Source of the DNA: Zygnema cylindricum
Taxonomy: Eukaryota; Streptophyta; Zygnematophyceae; Zygnematales; Zygnemataceae
Reading direction: 5' to 3'
DNA: 27,518 nt
Assembly (NCBI GenBank): GCA_037447655.1
Contig: JBBHKE010000155.1
Location: forward strand, 1 to 27,518
How positions within the stretch are numbered: the first letter of the stretch is position 1; each line of letters starts with the position of its first letter. Under the pieces are notes generated by a model, which searched no databases, was not told the origin of the DNA, and worked only from the letters and a program-made list of their open reading frames with translations. The position numbers were made by a program, and so were the translations under genes. Positions 1-9,534 of this stretch are shown here, piece after piece.

Positions 1-1108
1 TTGGTGGAATTTCGACCTCGTTTTTCGCTTCCAACTCCTAATCCAATAGGAGTTCATCGTCCTCGTCCTCGGATTCGGCCTAATGTACCTGTGTCACAAG
101 GTCCTTTTTCTTTCCTCTCGGGGGTCCACCGGTCTACCCCACCTTTAACCAAAGCTCGGTTAACTTAGTGCACTCAACCATATAGTGCCCTGGTTTCTTA
201 CAAAAATGGCACAAACCCTTGGGAGTCCTTGGTCCGAACTCCTCGGTCTGATTTTTTTGCCCTTCCGCTTGATAATTTCCAACCTGTTTCTTAGAATCAT
301 TGTTCCTCCAATTGGTCACAGCTGCCAAGGGTTACCCACTCTTTCCTCCGCTTCGGATCTCAATCGTATTTTCGCGAATGAGAATCATCTGTAGCACTGA
401 GTTCCATATCCACCTTGAGTCCGCCAAGTCCTGCACACGGTTGATTATGTTCTCGAACTCATCGGGTAACTTCATGAGTAAACAGTTAACCTTTTCCTTT
501 TCACTAAATACTTTTCCAACACTATCTAGTTCGATAAAAAGTGTAGCAAGCTCATTGCAAAAATCCAACATATTCCCCCCTTTGTATACATACTCCTTAA
601 TTTTCTGATCAACCAACAGTTGTTGCTGAATCGTACAACTTTGGTACATCTCTATTAGAGCCACCCAAAGATCGGATGCCCTCTCTACCTGCAAATGAGG
701 AGATGTAAGCCCTTGAGTAAGATGGCGGAGAATGAAGTGCTTTGCCAACATATTGTTGAAGTCCCAAGTATTAGTATCATTCTCCTCGTTCCTTGGAATA
801 GGTGACATGAATGTCGAACCATGTTCTATAGGTGTAGTTGTCTCCATCTCCATTCCTTTGTCCACTATTTACCCTTCTTTTATCTCCTTCGTTGGAGATG
901 GATCTGCTTTCCTTGAGAATCTTCCTCCTCCAAACCCTGAAGGGATGTCAAGACTTCATAGACGCCCCACTCTTCCACTCACTATCCTCCAAAACCTTTT
1001 CTCGCATAGAGCTCGTGTCATCATATTTTCCCAGAGTATGAAGCCAGCTCCATTAAAGATGGGTACCCTAGAGGGTGGGCCCATAACCTGCAACTTTGAG
1101 ACATCCAT
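1..1108 (-). pseudogene. Element A gag and start of protease, degenerate
   Basis: Gag is the structural capsid precursor of the element. Translation from 1108 begins MDVSKLQVMGPP and leads into a capsid-like segment with VPIFNG. The main open stretch covers 865-332 and contains LRHLTQGL, YVYKGGNMLDFCNELATLF and LLMKLPDEFENIINRVQDL. A CCHC zinc knuckle, CHFCKKPGHYMVEC, follows at about 215-170, then an acidic spacer (AESEDEDDELLLD) that in element E leads into the protease. The frame is kept throughout but broken by stops, two in the N-terminal part, one TAA at 332-334, one TAG at 134-136 and more in the spacer. The TAG at 134 is shared with E. The protein cannot be made intact unless stops are read through. 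Confidence 0.85.
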
Positions 1109-1424
1109 AGGTCTTCAAAAAGGGCAGTTTGCAAGAAACCTTTAAGATAACCCTGACCCCTTTTTTTTTCAGAAAGAATAAATGCCACCGTGGCAAGAAA
1201 AATCTCCGACCACCTTCACCCGTGTGAAGGCAAGACTCACTTGGTTTGATAGCAAAAAGAATCTCTGAATTTGCTCCTTTGAGCACTAAGTTATGGAGGG
1301 TCAAAGTTGACCTTTTGTACAGAAGCTCCCTTAGAGAGAGGGTCATTTCTACCAAATTTTTTATGTCCTATCTCTCTCTTAAAACTTTATCTACTGACGT
1401 ACGGCACGAATTATATACTGTGGC

Positions 1425-1461
1425 GTGCAGAAAGGTATCGGTGTTGGTGTACTTTCTGTAC
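1425..1461 (-). promoter_or_regulatory. Conserved dyad/hairpin in element A LTR
   Basis: The arms GTGCAGAAAG and CTTTCTGTAC flank a 17-base centre. An equivalent dyad with different but matching arm sequences occurs at the same relative place in the LTRs of B, C, F and G. It lies upstream of the TATA-like region of the LTR. Its function is unknown. Confidence 0.5.
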
Positions 1462-1554
1462 GGACATTGTACGACATGGCCAATAAGTCGACACATGTCA
1501 TATTCGAATTTGTTTCGTAATTCTTAGAGATGCCAAAATCCAATGTCACGGTGC

Positions 1555-1560
1555 CACGTG
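1555..1560. promoter_or_regulatory. CACGTG G-box in element A LTR
   Basis: A CACGTG core within GCCACGTGTC. The same core is present at the matching place in five other LTR copies (6995, 8266, 11847, 15354, 25698). In plants this motif binds bZIP and bHLH factors; a role here is inferred only from its conservation. Confidence 0.45.
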
Positions 1561-2155
1561 TCATCCAATGTGGTGATGACCACAAACTGCTGAAATCCTC
1601 ATCTGCAATCTTGGCATTCATTCCGGCCGTGCGATTAAATGTAGATTTCAATCTTAGCCGTCATAAATAAATTCGCGGTATTCGTTTCGCTATTGAAACA
1701 AATGCGCTATACTTGTTTCTTTTTTGTACCTTAATCCGTATTTTATATAACCAAATCTATATATCTAGTAAATAGTTGCCGTTAAATGAATTAGTCGACG
1801 TGGAAACATTTATAGATTTATCAAACCCTATATGTCCTAACAGTTGTCTTAGACTAAACGGCTAAATCTACCGGCTAGCGGCGGTTTGATGGAAGGTAGG
1901 TACCAGAATCAATTCCTGGTTCCAAAACGTACTCTTTTAGTAAATCAACTAATCTACTACCCGTATATCAACTAATCCACTACCAGTAAATCTCCGGATA
2001 GCATAGGCAGCCATGGCTCTAGCTTCCTCTCCAACTTTCAGTGACTACAACAAGTGTGGGAGTTGAAGAGAGGAGTTAGAGGCAAATTACCTCGGCTTCT
2101 TTTCTACATTATGTTTTAGACCTAGAAAATACTAAAAGAACCATCAATTACTACA

Positions 2156-3315
2156 CCTCTAGGGTGCCTATGTTTAATGGATCAGACGTTTTTTATTGGG
2201 AAATGATGATGGAGGGAGAACTTTTTGAGAAGCACCTATGGGGCATAGTGTCCGTGCAAATTCGATGCCCATCTCCACCTGGGTTTAGAGGAACAGGTTT
2301 TTCTGGCACCTCTGTCACAAGAGCTGTTAAAACATCAGCTACCATTACAAACGATGACGAGGAAGAGGAGGAAATAATCATGGAAGGAGAAAAGAGAGGA
2401 GTTGCTTCTCAAGGGATTCCATTGTCAAAGACAATACTAGCAGCAACACCACCAGCAATTGTGACAAGGAGTGAGACCGAACGGTCAGAATATGAAAATT
2501 GGAACTATAAGGACAAGGTGGCTAAGCTCTTAATCTCAAAAGTGTAGTGAAGGGTATTGCCATTCCTGTTATGCATGTTAGATCTTCCTCTCATATTTGG
2601 GTATCTCTTGTAAACAAATATAAGAGTGGGTCATTATAGCAGCATAAGCTAATAGAAATTACTGTTTCAGCTTATACTTACAAGGGAGGAAGTATGAATG
2701 ATTATTGCAATGACTTAGGAGCATTATTTGGAGAACTAGAGAGCGCATGTAATTCATGGTCTGAGAGACAAAAGTTAAATACACCGATAATGAAACTACT
2801 TGAAGAGTATGAAAATATCATTAATCGGTTGCAAGGTCTAGGTGATAGCTATTCGAATTGGGATGATACAATAGGGATGATTTTAGTGAAAGAGAGTACC
2901 ATAGAACTTTGGAGAGGAGGTCCGAGTGTTTAATCATTGGCTGCTGGATCTGATTGGCGGAAGCGTGTTAAGGAAAAGGGAAAGGATCCCTATCGAAACT
3001 TTAGAGGAAAAAGACAAAGAGGTGGCATTTTTGATCGACAAGGGAGAGGAGCTCCTCGAGGTGAATTATATCACTTCTGCAAGAAACCAGGCCATTATAT
3101 GGCAGATTGTGTCAAGCTTGCACATCTCGGACTGAAAGATGGACAAGGTTCCTCAAAAGATGGAGGAAAGAAAAAGGCTTTTCTGACTCAAGTTCATGAC
3201 GAGGAAGAAGATGACGTAACCGAACTGGAAGAGGAGCTTGAGGAGCTTATTCTTAAACCAAAATCACTAAAATACATGCAGACATTCTACAAAGATAAAA
3301 GTTTGCTTTCGTAGG
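2156..3315 (+). pseudogene. Element B gag
   Basis: It begins in frame at PSRVPMFNGSDVFYWEM, the capsid start motif of this family, and lacks the upstream codons because element A abuts here. The first frame runs to 2547. A frameshift near 2530 moves to a frame that reads through VRSSSHIWVSLV and SMNDYCNDLGALFGELESA, with a stop at 2931-2933 before the nucleocapsid part (2937-3314). The zinc knuckle reads YHFCKKPGHYMADC: the first cysteine of the CCHC motif is tyrosine, as in element C. An acidic C-terminal spacer (EEEDDVTELEEELEEL) precedes the protease. Confidence 0.85.
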
Positions 3316-3674
3316 TAAGAGGGATCCACCTGAGGATGGGTGGATCATAGACTCATGGGCCTCAATGCATATGTGCAAGGATAAGAGGTGATTTACTAAA
3401 TTAAGAAAAAATCCAACGGTTGAGATAGAGTATGGAGATGGTAGAGTACAAACCACAAGTCTTGATGGATCGGTTGATTTAAAAGATCTACTTGATAGAA
3501 AGGCTTCAATTGTAACACTCTCAAATGTTCTTTACATTCCTCAACTTAGCAAGAATCATGTCTTTACAGCTGTTCTAGATGAAAAAGAGTTCGAAACCGG
3601 AACTAAGAAAGGAATCTTCACAGCTTGCTTTGATAATGAGGTTTATTTTATAGCTGATAAAGGGTAGTCAAGAA
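3316..3674 (+). pseudogene. Element B protease region
   Basis: This aspartic protease region would cleave the Gag-Pol precursor. WIIDSWASMHMCKDKR aligns with the retropepsin active-site block, where element E has DSGAS. The invariant glycine is replaced by tryptophan (GGG to TGG), which should abolish catalysis. A stop follows after KDKR. The conserved stretches VEIEYGDGRV, GSVDLKDLL and SNVLYIPQLSKN follow. A TAG at about 3666 separates it from the integrase frame. Confidence 0.8.
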
Positions 3675-4924
3675 ATGTTCAAAATTGTACTTCGCAATGA
3701 AAAAGGTGTTCTCTACTTGTGTGGAAGTGATATGATACTTTGGCACAAGAGGTTGGGGCATGTGAATCTAGATAGATTAAAGAAAATGAAGAAAAAGGGA
3801 GTAGTTTATGAAATTGAGTTTGGAGATGATAAGACCACAGATGATTGTAGTGGATGTGCCCAAGGGAAGATTCATAGACTTCCATTTCCAAATGCATCCA
3901 CATTTAGAAGAAAAAAAGTATTAGATCTAGTTCACACTGATGTTTGGGCACCAACTAGGTATGCTTCACATGTGGGGAAAAGATGGATTCTAACCATATC
4001 AGATGATAGGTCTCGATACACTAAGGTATATTTTCTTAGACAAAAGTCAGAGGTACTAAAATGTTTTAAAAAATACAAAGTTTGGAATGAAAAATTACAT
4101 GAAACCTCAATAAAAGAGATAAGAAGTGATAATGGGAAAGAATACACCTCAAAAATATTTGAAGAATTTCTTAAAAAAAAGGAATCCATCATGAGAAAAC
4201 CGTTTCTTATGATCCGAAACAAAACAGAGTAGCAGAAAGAGTGAATAGAACTTTAGGAGATATGTACAGAAGTATGCCAACTGATAAATGAATAGGATTG
4301 CAGTTTTGGGCTGAGTCTATGAACTATGCTAACTTCATCAAACATAGAGTGCTAACTTCGGCAAATAAGGAGGAAACTCCGTATGAAAGGTGGATGGGAA
4401 GAAAACCAGATTTGTCTAGTTTGAGAGTGTTTCGAAGTCAAGTCTACAATTTGGATTTCGATAAGACTAAATGGATGTTAGAGGGAAGAGGGAAACCAGG
4501 ATATCTTGTGGAATATGATATGAGCACAAAAGGATATCGAGTGTATGACTTGAAAATGAGAGATATCCTTTTAGTAAAAGACATAGTAGTGATGAATGAA
4601 GTAAATTCTATTGATCCATTCAAATATAACAAAGAAGTCAAAATCAGATTTGAATCGGGTCAGTATTCTGACTTTGACTTGGGAAATGAAGAGAAAGAAG
4701 ACGAGGATAAGGAAAAATCTGCAGATGTACCAAAGAAGAAGGACGAAAAGACAACATCCGAGGTAACACCAAAATACAAAGTGGAAACCGCCGAGGAACT
4801 TGATCAAACACCGGAATTGGAAGAGATGGGAGATGAAAATCTTCCTAAACAAAACCCGAGGATGCCTTCCATATCGGCGTCAAATTTTGAAGGAGGAAGA
4901 ACAAGTAGTAAACGGCTTCAATAA
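3675..4924 (+). pseudogene. Element B integrase and C-terminal linker
   Basis: The integrase would insert the cDNA into the genome. The N-terminal zinc-binding module is visible as LWHKRLGHVN ... CSGCAQGK. The catalytic aspartates fall in HTDVWAP and RSDNGKEY, and the glutamate in NRVAERVNRTL at about 4220-4255. A frameshift after about 4175, where an A-rich run (AAAAAAAA) occurs, and a TGA at about 4288 break the frame. The 4298-4924 stretch holds WAESMNYANF, TPYERWMGRKPDLSSLRVF and the copia integrase C-terminal block, then an acidic and lysine-rich linker ending at a TAA at 4922. All three catalytic residues are kept, unlike in C and E. Confidence 0.85.
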
Positions 4925-6550
4925 AGATATGTAAATAACAAACTCACAAAGATGTCTCACCCAGAAGAACCTCAGACATACTTCGAGGCCATAAATTCCC
5001 CAAAAAGTAGCTAGTGGATCACTGCCATCAATGAAGAAATGGCATGTCTCATGGAAGGCAATACATTAGAGTTGGTAGATTTTCCATCGAACAGAAAAAC
5101 CGATTGGATGTAAGTGGGTTAATTATCTTAAACTAAACCCAGATAATACCATTCAAAGATATAAGGCTAGGTTAGCTTAACGTTATACTGAGAAAGAAGG
5201 AATAGACTATGAAGAAACCTTTGCACCCGTAGTCAAATTCCCTTCTCTCAAAATCCTCTTAAGTTTAGCCGTAGTAGAGGATATGGAAATACACCAGATG
5301 GATATTAATACCGCCTTTTTACACGGAGAGTTGGAAGAAGAAATCTACATGAGGCAACCGGAAAGATACGTGGAAAGTGGAGAAGAAAGTAAGGTGAGCA
5401 AACTGATAAAATCACTTTATGGCCTTAAGCAAGCCTCGTGGCAACGGAACATAAAATTGGACGAATTTCTGACAGGCTTGGGATACATTAGAATAAGTTT
5501 AGATCACTCCATATACGTATTTGAGGATGAAAATGGAGTGATATTTATTGCTATTTATGTTGATGATTTGTTTGTCTTAAGCAAGTCCTTAAATAAAGTT
5601 AACAAACTCAAACATGATTTGAGAAGTCGATTTGACATGAAAGATCTCGGCGATTCAAATACATTTTGGGGATTCAAATGGAGAGGGATAGAGGGAATAG
5701 AATTATAAGACTCACTCAAAAACAAGCTATTGGTAATATGCTAGAAAAGTTTCATTTGGAGAAAGCAAATTGGTGTACCACTCCCATGGATCTTAACAAA
5801 GTATCGGAGGGGAGTGAAGAGGGAGGGATATTGATTTTCAATGATAAGATGGATGAGGAAAAAAATAGGTTTATTGAAGGAATTCTTTATAGGAAAATTG
5901 TAGATACTTAAATTTACTTTATAAATTGTACACGTCCGGACATAGCTCTGGCTGTAGGCGTTCTCAGTAGAAGTCTAAATGAACCTAGGAAAAGAGATTG
6001 GGAAGCAGCTAAAAGAGTGATGAGGTAATTGGTGGGAACAAGTGAATTATGGTTAGATTTGGGAGGGGAGCACACTAACATCACCACTTGGAGTGATGCC
6101 AGCTATATGGATGTGCCTTTGAGACGATGTACAACTAGATATGTGTTGCAAATTCAGTCTGCTGCATGATGTTGGAGTAGCAAACAACAAAAAGTAGTTG
6201 CTCAGTCCACTATGGAGGCTAAATACATGGCTTCATGTGCTGCCACTAAATAATTAATGTGGGTAAAATCTCTACTCGAAGAACTTGGGTTCATGAAATC
6301 TATGACTCAGAATGTCTTTTGTGATAATCAAGCTGCTATCTCTATCGCAGCTAATCCAAAACACCATTTCAAAGCTAAACATATGGATGTAAGATTAAGC
6401 TTTGTCAAAAAGAAGGTTGAGAATAAAATAATTTAACCGGTTCATAAAAGTTATAAAGAGATGATTGCAGACATGATGACAAAACCGGTACCTTCTCCTA
6501 AGCTAAAATTATGCAGAGAAAATTGTGGACTTAAATTAAATGTTGACTAA
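4925..6550 (+). pseudogene. Element B reverse transcriptase and RNase H
   Basis: Together these would copy element RNA to DNA. Reverse transcriptase marks: ETFAPVVKFPSLKILLSLA (about 5214-5270), MDINTAFLHGELEEEIYM from 5299, SLYGLKQA, and the catalytic IYVDDLFVLS at about 5554-5583. A frameshift near 5670 moves to a frame with LTQKQAIGNMLEKF. RNase H marks: TTWSDASY, STMEAKYMASC, VFCDNQAAISIAANPKHHFKAKHMDVRLS (in part), and ADMMTKPVPSPKLK just before the terminal TAA. At least seven in-frame stops are spread from 5010 to 6440, so the product is dead. Confidence 0.9.
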
Positions 6551-6563
6551 GAATTAAGGGGAG
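6551..6563 (+). other. Polypurine tract of element B
   Basis: GAATTAAGGGGAG lies directly before the TGTTGAAAAG start of the 3' LTR. This is the expected plus-strand priming site for reverse transcription and fixes the LTR start. Confidence 0.75.
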
Positions 6564-6614
6564 TGTTGAAAAGAAGTAATTAATATTCACTTCTTAATTT
6601 AGAATCTTAAGTGA

Positions 6615-6633
6615 AGAGAGAGAGAGAGAGAGA
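6615..6633 (+). repeat. (AG)n microsatellite in element B LTR
   Basis: A short perfect AG dinucleotide run near the start of the U3. Weaker GA runs occur near the starts of the C, F and G LTRs, where they follow the TTGTAGTCACTGA block. Confidence 0.85.
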
Positions 6634-7094
6634 AAGTCACCATGGTTGCCGCCATAAACGGAAAAAAATAGGAAGACAGGAAGACAAGTTAATAGATTGG
6701 CAAAATGTTGCCCTGAATGAGATTTGACCATGGGTCTACATAATAACACATACGCCTTAACCATTAAGGCGTTAACAAAACAATACACGCGTTCAGTTTG
6801 CTATGCATATAAAGTGTTACGCAAAACGTCACTTTCATTAAAACATACAAAAATTGACGAAACGACATCTATAGTCAAACGACGCTCGGGGACGCGAATA
6901 TAACCGTATATAATACATGATCAGACGAACGTCGTCGCCCCTGCCAAACCCGAATGACTCTTTGGTGGCTTTCGAACATAGCAGCGCACTGTGCCACGTG
7001 GGGCTACCTCATTGGACGCCGAAAAGGATGAGAGGAGGAACGATCGCTCCTATATTGACAAGTGTCAACCAGAAGGCCATGTTGTACAATGGCC

Positions 7095-7132
7095 GTACAA
7101 GAAGTACAATCGGCCACTGTACCTTCTTGTAC
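7095..7132 (+). promoter_or_regulatory. Conserved dyad/hairpin in element B LTR
   Basis: The arms GTACAAGAAG and CTTCTTGTAC are perfectly complementary over 10 bp, extended by TACA/TGTA. It is the counterpart of the dyads at 1425, 8135, 11947 and 25797. It could act as DNA (a two-fold protein site) or as an RNA stem. Confidence 0.55.
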
Positions 7133-7466
7133 TATACACTCTTTTGATTGGGCGAGGGTAGATTTGTAGGTAGTTGTGAGTAGGAGTTAAAGAACTTAGC
7201 GTGTTTGAGCTGCCTCTCTCTAGGTGACCTTTTGTATTTATAGGCCATCTTTGGCCAGCGATAACTTATTGCTCAAGGGAGCAAATTTAGTGATTCTATT
7301 TGCGTTTGACTAAGGGGAGTCTTGTCCTCACAGGGGTGAGTGTGGTTAGAATATTTGTGTGCCTAGGCGGCATTTATTTAGTGGGAAAGTGAAAGTGTCA
7401 AGTATTATCCTAGAGGCTTTACATAGGCTGCTTATTATGTGGGTTAATGGAGACCACAAAATTTCA

Positions 7467-7827
7467 GTTCTCCGCAGACTTCACGATCGATGCTTCGCGT
7501 GCCGTGGCAATAGGATAAATAGGAGTAAGAGTTGTATCCTTCCATTTCCCCATTTGGACCTAGTGTTGTCCCTATCATCTACCTTCTCTCTGCTTTCCCC
7601 ATTAGCTACTTTCGTTGCTGTAGCCGATGCTGCTGCAGAAAAGCATATTCCACCAAACCCCGGTGGAGTTCCCTAAAGTGGACGTTTCACTTTTCCACTA
7701 ACAATACCCCGATATCGTTTTTCGCACAAAACCCTTGTTGTCATGGCTTCCCAATAGATGAATCAGATCCATTGAAGATGGGCACCCTAGAGGGTGGGCC
7801 TATAACGTGCAGTTCTGTGTCCTTTAT
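7467..7827 (-). pseudogene. Element F gag fragment
   Basis: Translated leftward from the LTR junction it gives TELHVIGPPSRVPIFNGSD, the family gag start, then quickly decays into stops. The initiation codon is lost: where other copies have ATGGAGGAC inside the LTR, F has ATAAAGGAC. About 110 residues remain before element B interrupts it. Alignment with C's gag shows the break falls about 40 codons before the conserved LRHLTQ block. Confidence 0.75.
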
Positions 7828-8813
7828 TAGACTACAAAATTCAAAAAGCCTCTAGGTAATTATTAAATACTCCACTTTCAGCCACAACCACTGCAGTCCT
7901 AGCACACAATTTGACAATTTGACTACACTCCTGTGTAGTTTGGACTACCCTGAGTCTGTAGCAATAAGAATCACTAAAAACGGCCAACGAGCCGATTAGT
8001 TACGAGTTGGCAAAAATGCCAATTTATACAAACTCTCAAAGAGAGAGGTGGTTGTCTTCTAAAAAATTGCTAAGTCTTAATCCCCTCTCACAACCCCTAT
8101 CTACTACAGCAAGGTCCAATCAAATAACTGTACAGTATAGAAAGGTTGTACGACCGATGTTCTCTCTGTACGGCCTGTGTATGACAAGGCCATTGAGTGG
8201 ACGCGTGTCCATATTTTACTCGTCTTTATGTTCCCCAGAATTCTAGCAACAAAATGTTATCTTCCCACGTGGCGCCAAGTCATACCACGTGCAAAAACCG
8301 CCACAGTGACTATTCCGGGATCTTGGTGGCAATATGTGCCGTTGGATCAAAAACCGACATTTAATGTTAGCCGTCAAAACAACTGTCTGATTCATTTATT
8401 TTGTACGGGATCATGTTCGCACTATATATTAACTAGTTTTATGTCCCATCATTCGTAATTCCGTTATTCAAACTAAAGATCACTACACAGTTTATGTAAT
8501 TATCACACCTTATGTAATTAAACAAACTCTTATGACAAACCAGTTAGAGCTGACGGCTACGCCTCTCTCTTCGGTCGAAGGTTTGAGTCTTGCCGGACTC
8601 AACCTTTTGTTGAGAGTGACTTATGTCACTCTTTAGTCCTGACTATGGAGCTAGGGCAGCCATGGCTCCACTACTCTCTCTCTCTTTCAGTGACTACAAC
8701 AAGTATGGGGGATAGAGCAAAGAGTTGGAGGCAGACTGCTTGCGCTTTTCCTTTCTTTTTCTACTAAGCTATTCAAACCTAGAAAATACTCTATAAATCT
8801 TGTGATTTCAACA
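7808..8813 (-). repeat. 5' LTR of element F (about 1006 bp)
   Basis: On the minus strand it starts TGTTGAAATCACAAG and ends GAACTGCA. It is closely similar to the LTRs of C (11304-12308, 25160-26160) and to G's split LTR. It has CACGTG at 8266-8271, a dyad at 8135-8171 and a TATA-like TATAAATTGG (minus, near 8031). With C's 5' LTR it forms a long inverted repeat separated by about 2.5 kb. Confidence 0.85.
8135..8171 (-). promoter_or_regulatory. Conserved dyad in element F LTR
   Basis: The arms GTATAGAAAG and CTCTCTGTAC match at most positions. It is the counterpart of the other LTR dyads, slightly degraded. Confidence 0.4.
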
Positions 8814-8949
8814 ATAATCATCCGTGGGACACACAGTTATACAATATCCTCAAATATTTTCGAGTTACTCCCGAGGTACTCTCTCTCCGAGATGCTCGTA
8901 AAAAGGTATTGCAAAAGATTTGCAATGTGATAGTGCCTCGTCCTCGTCT
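8814..8949 (+). other. Region upstream of pogo-like gene, no gene seen
   Basis: It lies between the end of element F's LTR and the first ATG of the pogo-like remnant. It could be 5' flank or leader of that gene or transposon. I see no terminal inverted repeat or other recognisable signal. Confidence 0.4.
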
Positions 8950-9132
8950 ATGGGAAATACAAAGGGTCCGCCGCCGATTAGGCCCCCCTCGCCACTAAGA
9001 GGAGATGATTTGCCACTAATATTCGTGGCACTCACTCAACAAATGGCGACCCAACAAGAACAAAAAAAAGTGGATTGAGATCACTTGATGAGGCTCATAC
9101 GGGCCTTGTTGAAAAAAAAGAAACGATAATCG

Positions 9133-9534
9133 GTAAGTATTTTTGTCTCCTGCAAAATTAATTCCTCCTTCACTCTATCTTTTCCCATCTTCCACCCACG
9201 TACTTACCTTGTGTTTTTTTTTTGTTTACCTAATTGTTTGTTTGACATAACGACGACTTCACCTCGTTGCTAAACCATCGACGACTTTCTGTCGCCGCTA
9301 AACATTCAATAAGCACCGGATAACTAAACCAGCGACGACTTTCTGTTGTCGCTCGTCGTTGAAGGTTGATTAGACACTAGATTCTCGAAACAGCGACGAC
9401 CAACATTCGTCGCTGAATTTAGCGATGACTGCTGGTCGTCGTTGATTATTTTTTTTATATAATATATATTTTCGCTTATATGGATAAAGACTGACATGTT
9501 TTTGTGTTTTTACTTTCCTTTCCTCTCGTTGCAG
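9133..9534 (+). other. Inferred intron 1 of pogo-like gene
   Basis: The donor GGTAAGTAT and the pyrimidine-rich acceptor TCTCGTTGCAG are strong splice signals. The intron contains the GCGACGAC hairpin array, which may be a separate small insertion. Confidence 0.55.
9251..9443. repeat. Array of GCGACGAC hairpins
   Basis: Four copies of a CGACGAC-type motif are followed by their complements. The clearest is 9391-9415, with arms CAGCGACGA and TCGTCGCTG around a 7-base loop. Others start at about 9251, 9330 and 9421. It lies within an intron. It may be a short inverted-repeat transposon (similar GCGACGAC termini are common in plant DNA elements) or a local amplification. Confidence 0.6.

Larger units (their letters stand above)
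1..2155 (-). mobile_element. Element A: Ty1/copia retrotransposon, 5' portion
   Basis: Reading leftward on the minus strand, it has a 5' LTR (2155 to 1089), gag and the beginning of the protease spacer, and it runs off the left edge of the window. The gag and spacer closely match element E at 17.5-19.1 kb, including a shared UAG. Its U3 end (2155) touches element B's gag directly, and B is in the opposite orientation. The simplest reading is that A inserted into B with a CCTCT target duplication, of which only the right copy (2156-2160) is inside the window. Its left end cannot be seen. Confidence 0.85.
1089..2155 (-). repeat. 5' LTR of element A (about 1067 bp)
   Basis: On the minus strand it starts TGTAGTAATTGATGG and ends AAAGTTGCA, giving TG...CA ends. 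It shares with other family LTRs the blocks TATTTTCTAGGTCT, TTGTTGTAGTCACTGA and GCCATGGCTGCC near the U3 end, a CACGTG core at 1555-1560, and a dyad at 1425-1461. It is closest to insertion H (14.8-15.9 kb), so both belong to one LTR subfamily. The 3' limit is set by alignment to family LTR ends that are confirmed by target duplications. The gag ATG (minus, 1108-1106) lies inside this LTR. Confidence 0.8.
2156..7466 (+). mobile_element. Element B: Ty1/copia retrotransposon, nearly complete coding part and 3' LTR
   Basis: It contains gag, protease, integrase, reverse transcriptase and RNase H in copia order on the plus strand, then a polypurine tract and a 903-bp 3' LTR. The 5' LTR and the first few gag codons are missing at the junction with element A and are expected left of A. 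The right end stops at TTTCA (7466) inside element F's gag. GTTCT (7467-7471) is the expected target duplication, with its partner outside the window. Multiple stops and frameshifts make it non-autonomous. Confidence 0.9.
6564..7466 (+). repeat. 3' LTR of element B (about 903 bp)
   Basis: It starts TGTTGAAAAG after the polypurine tract and ends ...ACAAAATTTCA. The first 300 bp differ strongly from the other LTRs. The second half has the shared family blocks: CACGTG at 6995-7000, a perfect 10-bp dyad at 7095-7132, TATTTATAGG, and TAATGGAGACC near the 3' end. That last block corresponds to the gag start of the family. The following bases belong to element F's gag, confirming the end. Confidence 0.8.
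7467..8813 (-). mobile_element. Element F: copia retrotransposon, 5' LTR and start of gag
   Basis: On the minus strand an LTR (8813 to 7808) is followed by about 340 bp of gag, cut at 7467 by element B. The gag is homologous to C's gag up to the cut. The U3 end at 8813 abuts the pogo-like region; ATAAT (8814-8818) would be its target duplication, with the partner outside the window. The rest of F should lie beyond the left edge. Confidence 0.8.

Noticed and set aside
6615-6633. Repeats suggesting a CRISPR array
   Set aside because: No array of regular repeats with unique spacers exists in the window; the short repeats are microsatellites or LTR motifs in a eukaryotic context.
7359-7855. Plus-strand frames of about 105 residues around 7.4-7.9 kb
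   Set aside because: They span the end of B's LTR and the antisense of F's gag fragment.
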